DNA from: JAMXLO01 sp963749575
Lineage (GTDB): Bacteria > Pseudomonadota > Alphaproteobacteria > Acetobacterales > Acetobacteraceae
Length of the DNA: 64,000 nucleotides
Direction: 5' to 3'
Assembly: GCA_963749575.1 (NCBI GenBank)
Contig: CAVVNM010000013.1
Location: 248,001 to 312,000, forward strand
Under the pieces are notes generated by a model. That model saw only the letters and a program-made list of their open reading frames with translations. It searched no databases and was not told the DNA's origin. Of this stretch, positions 33,696 to 43,201 are shown in pieces. Each line of letters starts with the position of its first letter. Position 1 is the first letter of the stretch. The position numbers were made by a program, and so were the translations under genes.

Positions 33696-34278
33696 TTGAG
33701 TACCCCTTGATCAACCTGCTCAGGGTCTTCAGCGAAGCGTGTCGTGACAAGCCGGTGCGGACTATCACGTCGGCGCGGCGGCGCTTTTCCGCGTCCGGCA
33801 TCTGGCGCGCGATCACCGCCTTGATGTCGGCGTCGCTCATCCGCCGCCGCGCACGGATCCGGTGCATCTGCACAGCGCGCGGCGCCGATACAACGATGAT
33901 CCGATCGACCCGCTGATCGCCGCCGGTCTCCAGGAGCAGAGGAATATCGAGCACTACGGCACGCATGCCCCGCCGCCTGGCGCGTGCAACGAAAGCGCGC
34001 TCCTCCTGCCGCACCATCGGGTGCAGGATGCCTTCCAACCGAGTCAAAGCATCGAGCTTGCCCAGTACCGCCTGACGGAGCGCTGCGCGATCCACAGCTC
34101 CGTCGCGTACCGTGCCAGGAAACGCCGTCGCGATTGCGCGCACCGCGCGGCCGCCACGTGCCTGCAATCTGTGTACGACGGCGTCCGCGTCGAACACCGG
34201 GATGCGTGCCCGGCGGAACGCCGCGGCCGCGGTCGACTTGCCCATGCCGATGCTACCGGTCAGGCCGAGGATCATCAT
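33445..34278 (-). CDS. coaE: Dephospho-CoA kinase with apparent lost stop codon
   Basis: The P-loop GLTGSIGMGKST is at residues 5-16. DADAVVHRLQ, LEGILHPMVRQEE and LDIPLLLETGG follow, as in CoaE, which makes CoA from dephospho-CoA. Related proteins end close to SRLIKG. Here the frame runs on for about 80 residues over dnaQ. One G missing from the GGGG-type run near 33705 would restore LIKGVLK and a TGA at 33692-33694, overlapping the dnaQ GTG. The span 34278-33692 is 3n+2, as expected for one missing base. True length is probably 195 residues. The start overlaps the aroE stop by four bases. Confidence 0.88.
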   Translation of the reverse strand: MMILGLTGSIGMGKSTAAAAFRRARIPVFDADAVVHRLQARGGRAVRAIATAFPGTVRDGAVDRAALRQAVLGKLDALTRLEGILHPMVRQEERAFVARARRRGMRAVVLDIPLLLETGGDQRVDRIIVVSAPRAVQMHRIRARRRMSDADIKAVIARQMPDAEKRRRADVIVRTGLSRHASLKTLSRLIKGYSSEPRSPVRHGDYRPRPSAWSPRHRGSRAGTAERPANRTAFPCSGPSRARNSRRCDAGPRFHTGRSRWQASLRRDRRRPAGVLR

Positions 34279-35114
34279 CGCGTCAGCAGGTCTGCGGCGA
34301 CGAACTGCCGAAGCTCCTCATCCACCAGCGGTTCAACGCCAAACCATGCTCGAAAGCCGGGGGCAGCCTGATGAAGCAGCATCCCGAGACCTTCCACGCA
34401 CCTCAGGCCGCGGGCCCGGGCCCCCGTAAGCAGCGGTGTTTCCAGCGGCACATAGACATTGTCGGCCACTACCAACGATGCCGGAGCGCGCGACAGATCG
34501 ATATCGAGCGACCCATGTCCGACCATGCCGAGCGGTGTGGTGTTCACGACCAGCGCGTGGTCCGAGAGCGCCGCAACCCTGGCGTCCCAATCCGCCACGT
34601 GCAGCCCCGGCAAATCGCGGGCGAGGGCCTCCGCGCGAGCACGGGTGCGGTTGGCGACCGTCACCGGTGCGCCCGCGTCAAGCAGCGCCGCTGCGACCGC
34701 GCGCGCCGAACCGCCGGCACCGAGCAGCAGCGCCGGTCCGGCGGCCGGGTTCACGCCGTGCCCACGCAGGTTGGCGATGAAGCCATAGCCGTCGGTATTG
34801 CTGCCTTCGATCCGACCCTCTCGGGAGGCCAGCGTGTTGACCGCTCCGGCGCGGCGTGCGCTTTCGTCCACCGCATCGCAGATCGCAAAGGCGGCAATCT
34901 TGTGCGGAATGGTGACGTTTGCGCCGGCAAACCCGGCTGCGAAAAGTCCGCGCATCGCGATTGCGAATTCGCCAGGCCGAATCGGCAGTGGAATATACGC
35001 GCCGTCGATGCCGTGGCGCTGCAGCCAGAACCCGTGCAGACGGGGCGAGCGGGAATACGTCACCGGCCAACCGGCGATACCGGCGACTCGGGCGTGACCA
35101 GACAGGATGGACAT
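34275..35114 (-). CDS. aroE: Shikimate dehydrogenase
   Basis: The protein has 279 residues from the ATG at 35114 (MSILSGHARVAGIAGWPVTY). Shikimate-binding SRSPRLHG is at 21-28, and NVTIPHK (66-72) supplies the catalytic lysine. GAVNTL and NTDGYGF follow, then the NADP-binding LLGAGGSARAVA and the NRT segment. It reduces 3-dehydroshikimate in aromatic amino-acid synthesis. It is first in the aroE-coaE-dnaQ operon. The gap to the divergent transporter gene (35115-35253) must hold both promoters. Confidence 0.93.
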   Translation of the reverse strand: MSILSGHARVAGIAGWPVTYSRSPRLHGFWLQRHGIDGAYIPLPIRPGEFAIAMRGLFAAGFAGANVTIPHKIAAFAICDAVDESARRAGAVNTLASREGRIEGSNTDGYGFIANLRGHGVNPAAGPALLLGAGGSARAVAAALLDAGAPVTVANRTRARAEALARDLPGLHVADWDARVAALSDHALVVNTTPLGMVGHGSLDIDLSRAPASLVVADNVYVPLETPLLTGARARGLRCVEGLGMLLHQAAPGFRAWFGVEPLVDEELRQFVAADLLTR

Positions 35115-35253
35115 GCCGGCACCATTCCAAGCGCCGCGCCGAAGATCAATGCTGGTTTCATGCAATCGCCATTGTGAGCAGCGCAGGGGCGGCTTGCCGT
35201 CGCGTCGGTTAGCTGCGCAGATTGCCACCGGTTCTCCCCCACGAGTTTGCTTG

Positions 35254-36372
35254 ATGCCCCGCGATGACAGATCTCAGCCGGTGTGCCCTGCCTCGGCCGG
35301 CGCGCTGGTGCGGCTGATCAGGGTCGGCCGGCAGTGGGGCGCAACGGCTGCGCTGCACAGTATTTCGATCGACATCGCGCCGGGCAGCTTCACCGTGCTG
35401 CTGGGCCCATCGGGATGCGGCAAGACCACCTGTCTGCGGATAGTTGCCGGCCTGGAGACGGCAACCGAAGGGCGGGTGGAAATCGCTGGCCGCGATGTAA
35501 CACACCTGCCGCCTGCGGCACGCGGCGTCGCAATGGTGTTCCAGTCGTACGCGCTGTTCCCGCATCTGAACGTGGCGGAGAACATCGTGTTCGGCCTAAA
35601 AGCTCGTCGCGTTCCGCCGCCCGAGCGCGCGCGGCGCCTGGCGCGAGCTGTGGAAATCCTCGGCGTCGGCCATCTGCTGGAGCGCAAGCCCGGCCAGCTT
35701 TCCGGTGGCCAGCAGCAGCGCGTGGCGCTCGGCCGCGCTATCGTTGCCGAAACGCCGGTCTGTTTGATGGACGAACCGCTGTCGAACCTCGACGCCCAGC
35801 TTCGCGCCGACATGCGCCGCGAGATCCTGGCGCTGCAGCGCCGGCTGGGCATCACCATGCTGTACGTTACGCATGATCAGACCGAGGCCATGGGTATGGC
35901 GGACCAGATCGTTCTGTTGCGCGATGGTCACGTTGAGCAGGACGCGCCGCCGGCAGAGATCTACGCGCGACCGGCAACGAGTTTTGCCGCGAGCTTCATC
36001 GGTACGCCGCCGATGAATCTGTTTCCGCTGGAACGGCAGGGAGCCGGGATGGTGGTGCGGGGAAGCGAAGGCCCCATCCTCACACCGCCGTCGGTCCGTA
36101 AGCTCCTGGGCGGTATTCGTCCAGAGAGTATGCGATTGGCGAAGCAGGGCCTTCCAGCGCGGGTCGAGTACGCGGAATATCTTGGTGCCGACACCGTGGT
36201 CGCCTGCAGGGTTGGCGATGTACCGATGCTGGCGCGGCTGCCGGGTCGCGTTGTGCTGGGAGCCGGGACGCAGGTGCAACTCAGCATCGAGCAGCCAGTC
36301 CACATGTTCGACGCGGTCACCGGCCATCGCGTCGAAAGTACCGTGACAGCAAAGGAGAAGGTTGGCGCATGA
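35254..36372 (+). CDS. Sugar/polyol ABC transporter ATPase (UgpC/MalK type)
   Basis: The protein has 372 residues from the ATG at 35254. Motifs are Walker A GPSGCGKTT (51-59), Q-loop VFQSYALFPH, signature LSGGQ (149-153) and Walker B VCLMDEP (169-175). The C-terminal MalK-type regulatory OB domain is present (GIRPESMRLAKQGLP; VEYAEYLGADTVVACRV). It energises the two permeases encoded downstream. It is the first of a nine-gene same-strand run and overlaps the next gene by four bases. Confidence 0.9.
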   Translation: MPRDDRSQPVCPASAGALVRLIRVGRQWGATAALHSISIDIAPGSFTVLLGPSGCGKTTCLRIVAGLETATEGRVEIAGRDVTHLPPAARGVAMVFQSYALFPHLNVAENIVFGLKARRVPPPERARRLARAVEILGVGHLLERKPGQLSGGQQQRVALGRAIVAETPVCLMDEPLSNLDAQLRADMRREILALQRRLGITMLYVTHDQTEAMGMADQIVLLRDGHVEQDAPPAEIYARPATSFAASFIGTPPMNLFPLERQGAGMVVRGSEGPILTPPSVRKLLGGIRPESMRLAKQGLPARVEYAEYLGADTVVACRVGDVPMLARLPGRVVLGAGTQVQLSIEQPVHMFDAVTGHRVESTVTAKEKVGA

Positions 36373-37664
36373 TCAGAGCGTCCCGTCGCCGTCTGCTGCA
36401 GACCGCCGGCACCGCGCTCGCGCTGCCGGGAGCGGCGCGCGCCGCCGCCGCCGCAACCGATATCAGTTTCTACTTCCCGGTCGCGGTTGGTGGACCGATC
36501 ACCAAGATCATCGACGGCTACGTCGCTGACTTCCAACGCGAGAACCCCTCGATCAAGGTGACGCCGATCTACGCGGGCAGCTATCAGGACACCCTGACCA
36601 AGGCACAAACCGCGCTGAAGGCGAATGCCGGTCCGCAGCTTGCCGTGTTGTTGTCCACCGATGCGTTTTCCCTGATCGACGAAGACCAGATCCTGCCGTT
36701 CGACACGCTGGTGGCCAGTGACGCGGATCGCGTCTGGCTGCGCAGCTTCTATCCGGCGTTCCTGAAGAACGGCGAAATCGACGGCCACACCTGGGGCGTG
36801 CCGTTTCAGCGCTCGACCATCGTGTTGTACTGGAACAAGGCGGCGTTCCAGGACGCCAGCCTGGATCCGGAACATGCACCTGCGACCTGGGACGAACATG
36901 CCGCGTTTGCACAGAAGTTGACCAGACGGAGCGGCGATACCGTGGCGAGGTGGGGCGTGCAGATTCCTGCAAGTGGCTTCCCGTACTGGCTGTTCCAGGC
37001 ACTCGCCACCGAGGCAGGGGGAACACTGGTCAATGCCGATGGTACCGAGACCGACTTCGCCAGCCCCGCATCCGTCGCGGCGCTGCGTTACTGGATCGAT
37101 CTCGTCGACAAATATCAGGCGCATCCCCCCGGCGTTGTCGATTGGGGAACGACGCCGCGTGATTTTCTCGAGCAGAAGGTGGCGATGATCTGGACCACCA
37201 CTGGAAACCTGTCGAGCATCCGCGCCAGTGCGAAGTTTCCGTTCGGTGTCGCCATGCTGCCCGCCGGCAAACGGCGCGGCAGTCCGACGGGCGGCGGCAA
37301 CTTCTATCTGTTTGCAAACACGACGCCGGCACAGCGCGTGGCAGGGCTGCGTTTTCTGCGCTGGATCAGCAGCCCAGAGCGCGCCGCACAATGGGGCATT
37401 GACACAGGCTACGTCGCGACCCGTCCGGAAGCCTGGGAAACCCCGGCGATGAGGACCTATGTTACGGAATTCCCGGCCGCCGCCGTGGCGCGCGACCAGT
37501 TGCAATACGCCGTGGCTGAGCTGTCGACGCATGACAATCAGCGCGTCACTCAGGCGCTGAACGACGAACTGCAGGCGGCCTTGCTGGGACGCAAGGCGCC
37601 TGACGTGGCGCTGACCGAGGCGCAGGCCACCGCGACGCGCCTGCTGCGTCCATTCCATCACTGA
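36369..37664 (+). CDS. Extracellular solute-binding protein 1 (UgpB-like)
   Basis: The protein has 431 residues, starting MIRASRRRLLQTAGTALALP. The N-terminus looks like a Tat signal (SRRRLLQTAG), ending near ARAAAAA. The mature part is a family-1 binding protein: DISFYFPVAVGGPITKIIDG, FQRENPSIKVTPIYAGSYQDT, GVPFQRSTIVLYWNKAAFQD. It would capture a sugar or glycerophosphodiester-type solute. It shares clear similarity over its length with the next gene, so the pair is a tandem duplication. Confidence 0.9.
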   Translation: MIRASRRRLLQTAGTALALPGAARAAAAATDISFYFPVAVGGPITKIIDGYVADFQRENPSIKVTPIYAGSYQDTLTKAQTALKANAGPQLAVLLSTDAFSLIDEDQILPFDTLVASDADRVWLRSFYPAFLKNGEIDGHTWGVPFQRSTIVLYWNKAAFQDASLDPEHAPATWDEHAAFAQKLTRRSGDTVARWGVQIPASGFPYWLFQALATEAGGTLVNADGTETDFASPASVAALRYWIDLVDKYQAHPPGVVDWGTTPRDFLEQKVAMIWTTTGNLSSIRASAKFPFGVAMLPAGKRRGSPTGGGNFYLFANTTPAQRVAGLRFLRWISSPERAAQWGIDTGYVATRPEAWETPAMRTYVTEFPAAAVARDQLQYAVAELSTHDNQRVTQALNDELQAALLGRKAPDVALTEAQATATRLLRPFHH

Positions 37665-37689
37665 GCAACAGAACTGCGGAGGTGTCACC

Positions 37690-38981
37690 ATGATCCGTCG
37701 CCGCACATTGCTGGCCGCTTCGACGGGTGCACTGCCGCGCCCGCCCTCCTGCGGGCGCAAGGCGTGCAGAAGCTGACGTTCTATTATCCGATCGCTGTCG
37801 GCGGGCCACTGCAGGCGATTATGGACAATTACTGCAAGGCGTTCCAGCAGGAGACAGGCATCGCTGTCGAGCCCGTCTATGCCGGCGACTACAGCCAGAC
37901 CCTGATCAAGGCGCTCGCAGCTATCCGCGCCGGCACCGGTCCGCAATTCGCCGTACTGTTGGCTGCCGAGATACACAGTCTGCGGGACCAGGACATTCTG
38001 GTATCACTCGATGAAATCGGCCTCGACGATGACGCGAACAAGTGGCTCGACGGCTTCTATCCGGCATTCATGGCGAACAGCCGCGCAGACGGGAAGACAT
38101 GGTCGGTGCCGTTCCAGCGCTCGACGGCGATCTATTATTACAACAAGGCGGCGTTTCGGGAATCCAGTTCGGATCCGGAGGAGTTTCCGACCACATGGGC
38201 GGACCTCGCGGCAACGGCGGAGAAATTGACCAAGCGCGATGCCTCCGGGCGTGTGACGCGCTGGGGCATCAAGATGGCCGGCGACCTGGGCAATGCCCAG
38301 TGGACATTTGGCGCATTTGCCAATCAGGCCGAGCAGAAATTGATGAACGAAGCGGGCACCGAGGTCTATTTCAATCAACCGAAGACCATCGAGGCATTGT
38401 CATTCTGGCGGAGCCTGTCGGCGGAGCATCATGCGACACCTGACGGTGTCTCGAACTGGCCGCAACTCTCACCTGACTTCCTGGAAGGCAACGCAGCGAT
38501 CATCCAGCACACCACCGGCAACCTGACCAACGTGCGGGACAAGGGGCCGTTCCCGTTCGGCGTGGCGGGGCTCGCCGGCAAGAATTCGCCGCACACGGTG
38601 GTGGGTGGCGGCAACTTATATTTCTTCAAGAACGCCAGTCCTGCCGAGCGGCAGGCCAGCCAGCGGTTCGCGCGTTGGGTGAGCCAGCCGGAGCGGGCCG
38701 CCGACTGGTCCATCCGGACCGGCTACATTGCAACCAGCGCGGCAGCCTATGAGACGCAGACCTTGAAGGATTTCATCACCAGGGTCCCTGCCGCAAATGT
38801 GGCGCGCACCTTCCTTCCGGTCGCGACGGGCGAATTGTCGACGCACGAGAACCAGCGCGTCTACAAGGTGCTCACCGACAACATCCAGGCCTGCCTGAAC
38901 GGCACGAAGCCTGCGGCTCAGGCGATGGCGGATGCGCAGAACGAGGCGGATCGCATCCTGAAGCCTTACAAGAAGGCCTGA
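37690..38981 (+). CDS. Second extracellular solute-binding protein 1 (frameshifted in signal peptide)
   Basis: An ATG at 37690 opens MIRRRTLLAASTGAL, a Tat-like signal. One G is missing after GGTGCACTG (near 37730); adding it gives GALAAPALLRAQGVQKLTFY and joins the long frame. The span of 1292 bases is 3n+2, as expected. The mature part has LTFYYPIAVGGPLQAIMDN, VEPVYAGDYSQTLIKAL and VPFQRSTAIYYYNKAAFR, parallel to the preceding paralogue. The two may widen the substrate range of one permease pair. Confidence 0.87.
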
Positions 38982-38995
38982 GCGGCGTAGCCGGG

Positions 38996-39865
38996 ATGCG
39001 GCGCGAGACAATTCACGCCTATCTGCTGCTGCTGCCCGCCATCGTCCTGCTGGTGGCATTCACCCACTGGCCGGCGATCGCCACGCTGATCGACAGCCTC
39101 TACGCCACGCCCCATGGCAGCCGGCCTGCGCCGTTCGTCGGTGCGGACAATTACCGCGATCTATTCGACGACCCGGTGTTCTGGCAGGCGCTGCGCAACA
39201 ATGCCTGGTACGCACTCGCGACCATCCCCGCATCGATTGTGCTCGCTCTCGTGATGGCGCTGGCGGTGAACGAGGCATTGCCTGGTCGCGCAATGCTGCG
39301 CATGGCCTATTTCCTGCCGACCATGCTGCCCATGATCGCTGTCGCGAACATCTGGCTGTTCTTTTATACGCCGGATTACGGCCTGTTCGACCGCATCATC
39401 GCGGTATTCGGCGGCGGCCGGCACAACTGGCTTGGCGACGCCGCGACCGCACTGCCGGCCATGATTGCCGTGGCAGTGTGGAAGGAGGCCGGCTTCTTCA
39501 TGATCTTCTACCTGGCCGCGCTGCAGACCATGCCGACGGATTTGCGCGAGGCCGCGGCGCTCGAAGGCTCCTCGCGCTGGAACTATTTTTGCCGTGTCAC
39601 CCTGCCGTTGCTGATGCCGACCACGCTGTTCGTGCTGGTCAACGCGGTGATCAATGCATTCCGAACGATCGACCACATCGTGGTCATGACGCGCGGCGGC
39701 CCGGATAATGCTACCACGCTGCTGCTCTACTACGTCTACGAGGTGGGCTTTCGCTTCTGGGATACCGCCGCCGCAGCGAGCGCGACCGTGGTGCTGTTGA
39801 CAATCATGGCGCTCGCTGCCGCGTTCCAGTTCGGCGTGCTGGGCAGACGGGTGCATTACCGATGA
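38996..39865 (+). CDS. Sugar ABC transporter permease (UgpA-like)
   Basis: The protein has 289 residues, starting MRRETIHAYLLLLPAIVLLV. It has six predicted transmembrane helices, a large first periplasmic loop with YATPHGSRPAPFVGADNYRDLF, and the EAA loop LREAAALEGSSRWNYFCRVTLPLL. This is the MalF/UgpA type. It starts 15 bases after the binding-protein stop and overlaps the next permease by four bases (ATGA). Confidence 0.92.
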   Translation: MRRETIHAYLLLLPAIVLLVAFTHWPAIATLIDSLYATPHGSRPAPFVGADNYRDLFDDPVFWQALRNNAWYALATIPASIVLALVMALAVNEALPGRAMLRMAYFLPTMLPMIAVANIWLFFYTPDYGLFDRIIAVFGGGRHNWLGDAATALPAMIAVAVWKEAGFFMIFYLAALQTMPTDLREAAALEGSSRWNYFCRVTLPLLMPTTLFVLVNAVINAFRTIDHIVVMTRGGPDNATTLLLYYVYEVGFRFWDTAAAASATVVLLTIMALAAAFQFGVLGRRVHYR

Positions 39866-40686
39866 TGGTCGTCAAGTATAGCCCGCTCGGCCGCAGCCTG
39901 GAAGCGCTGGGCGCCTGGCTGCTCGGCCTGCTGTGGATGCTGCCACTTCTCTATGCCGTATGGACCGCCTTCCATCCGGCGATCTACGCCACGCATTTCG
40001 ATCCGCTGGCACCCCTGACATTCGCCAACCTGAAGGCAGCCTGGCAGGCAGCGCCGTTCACGCGCTACCTGATCAACACCGTGATGCTGGTCACGCTGAT
40101 CCTGGTCGCCCAGTTCGTCCTATGCACACTCGCCGCGTTCGCGTTCGCGCGGCTGATCTTCCCCGGACGTGACCTGCTGTTTGTCGTGGTGCTGCTGCAA
40201 CTCATGGTGATGCCGGACGTGCTGCTGGTGGAGAACTACCGCACGCTGGTGCAGCTTCACCTCGCCGACACCATCCTGGCGATCGCATTGCCGTATCTCG
40301 GCTCCGCCTTCGGCATATTCCTGCTGCGTCAGACCTTCCTTACCATCCCGCAGCCGCTCGATGACGCTGCGCGATTGGAAGGCTGCGGGCTGCTGGCAAG
40401 GCTCTGGCGGGTGTACGTGCCGCTGGCTAAACCTACCTATATCGCCTACGGCCTCGTGTCGGTCAGCTATCATTGGAACAACTTCCTGTGGCCGCTGGTG
40501 ATCACAAATTCGGTCACCACCCGGCCGCTGACGGTCGGACTGGCCATCTTTGCCACCACCGACCAGGGGATCGACTGGTCGATCGTAACCGCGGCCACGC
40601 TGATGACCAGCGCGCCGCTGCTGGTTGCCTTCCTGCTGTTCCAGCGGCAATTCGTGCAGAGTTTCATGCGCGCGGGGATTCGATGA
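39862..40686 (+). CDS. Sugar ABC transporter permease (UgpE-like)
   Basis: The protein has 274 residues, starting MMVVKYSPLGRSLEALGAWL. MalG/UgpE-type features include the N-terminal helix LGLLWMLPLLYAVWTAFHP and the periplasmic FANLKAAWQAAPFTRYLINT. The EAA loop reads LDDAARLEGCGLLARLWRVYVPLA. It forms the channel with the preceding permease. Its TGA overlaps the ATG of the phosphatase gene, so translation is coupled. Confidence 0.92.
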   Translation: MMVVKYSPLGRSLEALGAWLLGLLWMLPLLYAVWTAFHPAIYATHFDPLAPLTFANLKAAWQAAPFTRYLINTVMLVTLILVAQFVLCTLAAFAFARLIFPGRDLLFVVVLLQLMVMPDVLLVENYRTLVQLHLADTILAIALPYLGSAFGIFLLRQTFLTIPQPLDDAARLEGCGLLARLWRVYVPLAKPTYIAYGLVSVSYHWNNFLWPLVITNSVTTRPLTVGLAIFATTDQGIDWSIVTAATLMTSAPLLVAFLLFQRQFVQSFMRAGIR

Positions 40687-41465
40687 CCGCTCTCGCCGAC
40701 CGTTTCGACGCCGCCGTCAGGTTCGCCACCGAGGCAGCAGCGCTAGCCCTGCGGATGCGGCCGACACCTGGCGCATCGTCGGCCAGTCTAAAGGGAGCGC
40801 AGGACTGGCTTACCGAGGCCGATGGTGCCGTCGAGCGTATGCTGTCGGAACACCTGAAGCGCGCCTATCCACGTGACGGCTTCCAGGGTGAGGAAGGCGG
40901 CAGTGCCCGCTTGGGCAGCCTGCGCTGGGTAGTCGATCCGATCGATGGTACCGCGAATTTCATGCGCGGCGGCAAACGCTTCTGCGTCTCGTTGGGCTGC
41001 CTTGAAGGCGACACCCCGTTGATAGGCGTTATTGTCGCACCAGCGCTGAAGGAAACATTTGCCGCCTGCCTGGGAGCAGGCGCCACACTGAACGGCGCGC
41101 CGATCCATTCTGCCGCGACGACGGACCTCGCCCGCGCTACCGTCGAACTCGGCTGGTCACCGCGGCGCCCCCGCGAAGCCTTCCTGGCCTTGACCGACCG
41201 CGTCATCGCCGCCGGTGCCATGCCGCGGCTCAACGGCTCGGGCGCGCTGGGCCTCGCCGATGTCGCGGCCGGCCGCACCGACGCCTATGTCGAGTTGCAC
41301 ATCAACCTATGGGATGTTGCAGCGGCGCTCACCATCCTCGCGGAGGCGCACGCCACGGTGAGCCCGTTCATGGCGGACGACGGGGCCACGGCGGGGAATC
41401 CGATTCTTGCCGCCGCACCCGGCATCGCCGCCGCTCTGTCCGTTGCCAGCGCGATCGCGCTTTGA
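40683..41465 (+). CDS. Inositol-monophosphatase-family phosphatase
   Basis: The protein has 260 residues from the ATG at 40683 (MTALADRFDAAVRFATEAAA). Metal-binding motifs are GEEGG around residue 70, WVVDPIDGTANF (82-93) and a distal LWDVAAALTILAEA. The family removes phosphate from inositol, histidinol or other small phosphoesters under Mg2+. Coupling to a sugar/polyol transporter suggests it dephosphorylates the imported solute. The exact substrate cannot be read from sequence. Confidence 0.88.
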   Translation: MTALADRFDAAVRFATEAAALALRMRPTPGASSASLKGAQDWLTEADGAVERMLSEHLKRAYPRDGFQGEEGGSARLGSLRWVVDPIDGTANFMRGGKRFCVSLGCLEGDTPLIGVIVAPALKETFAACLGAGATLNGAPIHSAATTDLARATVELGWSPRRPREAFLALTDRVIAAGAMPRLNGSGALGLADVAAGRTDAYVELHINLWDVAAALTILAEAHATVSPFMADDGATAGNPILAAAPGIAAALSVASAIAL

Positions 41466-41522
41466 CACCCAACAGCCGCGGCGCTTTGTTGCCGGCAGAA
41501 AACCAGGAAGGCAGGACTGATC

Positions 41523-42698
41523 GTGCTACCTCTGGAAGGTATCCGTGTTGTCGCCCTCGAACACGCGGTGGCGGCGCCTATCTGCAGCCGCCACATGGCC
41601 GACCTCGGCGCCGATGTCATCAAGGTGGAGCGCCCGGGCGAGGGCGACTTCGCCCGCGCCTATGACAGCTACGTGCATGGCCAGGCGAGCTTCTTCGTCT
41701 GGCTCAACCGCGGCAAGCGCAGCGTCACGCTCGACCTGAAGCACACCGAGGCGGCAAAGGTGCTGGACCGGCTGATCGGCAGCGCCGATGTGCTGCTGCA
41801 GAACCTCGCCCCTGGTGCCGCCGCGCGTCTCGGCCTGAGCCACGCCGACCTCGCCCCGCGACATCCGAAACTGATCGTCTGCGACATCTCGGGCTATGGC
41901 GAGAGCGGACCGTTCGCGCAGAAAAAGGCGTACGATCTGCTGATTCAGGCGGAATCCGGCCTCATCAGCGTCACCGGCACGCAGGATACCCCGTCGCGGG
42001 TCGGAATTTCAGCGGCCGATATCGCCACGGGGATGTATGCACTATCCGGCATCCTCGCCGCGCTGGTGCGGCGAGGACGCACCGGCGAGGGCGCCAATGT
42101 GAAGATCGCCATGCTGGACGCGCTTGCCGAGTGGATGATGTACCCGCTGTATCGGATGGCCTACGGCAACTCGCCGATGCCACGCCTGCCCACCAGTCAT
42201 CCTGCGCTCGCACCTTATGGCGCACATGAAACTAAGGACGGTCAGGTGATCTTCGGCCTGCAGAACGAGCGCGAATGGGTGACCTTCTGCGCCAAGGTGT
42301 TGGAGCGGCCGGAACTCGCCACCGACCCGCGCTTCCGCGACAACATTGCCCGGCGTGAACAGCGGTTGGAATTGACCCAGCTGATCGAACAGTACTTTGC
42401 CGATATGACCTCGATCGAGGTGGTGGAGAAGCTGGATGCAGCCGGCATCGCCAACGGCCGACTGAACGAACCACAGGACGTGTGGGAACACGTTCAGTTC
42501 ACCGCTCGCGACCGCTGGCGCGAGATCAACACGCCGGGCGGCCCGGTACGGGCACTGCTACCACCGTTCACCTTCACCGACGCGGAGGCAGCAATGGGCG
42601 ATGTCCCTGCGCTCGGCCAGCACACCGACGCGGTGCTGCGCGAGCTCGGTTATGCGCCGGCGGAGATCCACGCGCTCCACGCGGCCGGAGCGCTATGA
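41523..42698 (+). CDS. CaiB/BaiF-type class III CoA transferase
   Basis: The protein has 391 residues, starting MLPLEGIRVVALEHAVAAPI. Family features are the N-terminal MADLGADVIKVERPGEGDFAR, VLLQNLAPGAAARLGL, ISGYGESGPFAQKKAYDLLIQAESG and D166 in ADIATGMYALSG, which matches the aspartate that forms the acyl-enzyme intermediate. It transfers CoA between organic acids. Its stop overlaps the MaoC start (ATGA), implying the two act on the same acid: activation, then hydration. Confidence 0.92.
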   Translation: MLPLEGIRVVALEHAVAAPICSRHMADLGADVIKVERPGEGDFARAYDSYVHGQASFFVWLNRGKRSVTLDLKHTEAAKVLDRLIGSADVLLQNLAPGAAARLGLSHADLAPRHPKLIVCDISGYGESGPFAQKKAYDLLIQAESGLISVTGTQDTPSRVGISAADIATGMYALSGILAALVRRGRTGEGANVKIAMLDALAEWMMYPLYRMAYGNSPMPRLPTSHPALAPYGAHETKDGQVIFGLQNEREWVTFCAKVLERPELATDPRFRDNIARREQRLELTQLIEQYFADMTSIEVVEKLDAAGIANGRLNEPQDVWEHVQFTARDRWREINTPGGPVRALLPPFTFTDAEAAMGDVPALGQHTDAVLRELGYAPAEIHALHAAGAL

Positions 42699-43174
42699 GC
42701 GAGTTCGATCCAGGCGCGCATCGGATGGTGCCAGAGCAGCGTTGGTTCGACGACTTCCGGATCAGCGAGCGCTTCGTGCTGCCAAGCAGGACGATGACCG
42801 AGGCGCTGTTCCTGGCGTTCCAGGCGGCGAGCGGCGACAACCATCCGATCCACTACAACATCGAGTACTGCCGAGCCCATGGCCTGCCGGGAATGCTGGC
42901 GCATGGTTTCCAGACTCTGATCCAGACCGCGCCGGGGGCGGGACTGTTCCCGTTCGTCACCGAGGACTCGCTGATGGGGTTCCTTGAGCAGTCGAGTCGG
43001 TTCCTGAAGCCGGTATTCGCCGGCGACACACTGTATCCGGCGCTCGAGGTGGACGAACTGTCGCCCAACCGGACCTCCGGTGTGGTGGGCCTGCGCAGTA
43101 CGGTTCACAATCAACGGCGGGAGCTGGTGCTGGAGGGACGGCAGCGGTTTCTGCTGCGAAAGCGGCCGCCATAA
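42695..43174 (+). CDS. MaoC-family (R)-hydratase-like protein
   Basis: The protein has 159 residues from the ATG at 42695 (MSEFDPGAHRMVPEQRWFDD). It has a single hot-dog domain. The hydratase signature is FLAFQAASGDNHPIHYNIEYCRAHGLPGMLAHGFQTL, with the D/H pair expected for hydration. Such enzymes add water to enoyl- or mesaconyl-type CoA esters. The direct coupling to a CoA transferase suggests a short organic-acid degradation route. The substrate is not known. Confidence 0.87.
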   Translation: MSEFDPGAHRMVPEQRWFDDFRISERFVLPSRTMTEALFLAFQAASGDNHPIHYNIEYCRAHGLPGMLAHGFQTLIQTAPGAGLFPFVTEDSLMGFLEQSSRFLKPVFAGDTLYPALEVDELSPNRTSGVVGLRSTVHNQRRELVLEGRQRFLLRKRPP

Positions 43175-43201
43175 TCCCTTTCCGTTTGTGAGGCAGCCCC
43201 T

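Noticed and set aside
35961..37976. 671-codon open frame on the minus strand
   Set aside because: It lies antisense to the ABC ATPase and binding-protein genes, has an amino-acid composition rich in Arg, Gly and His, and no recognisable domain. It is a by-product of high GC codon bias.
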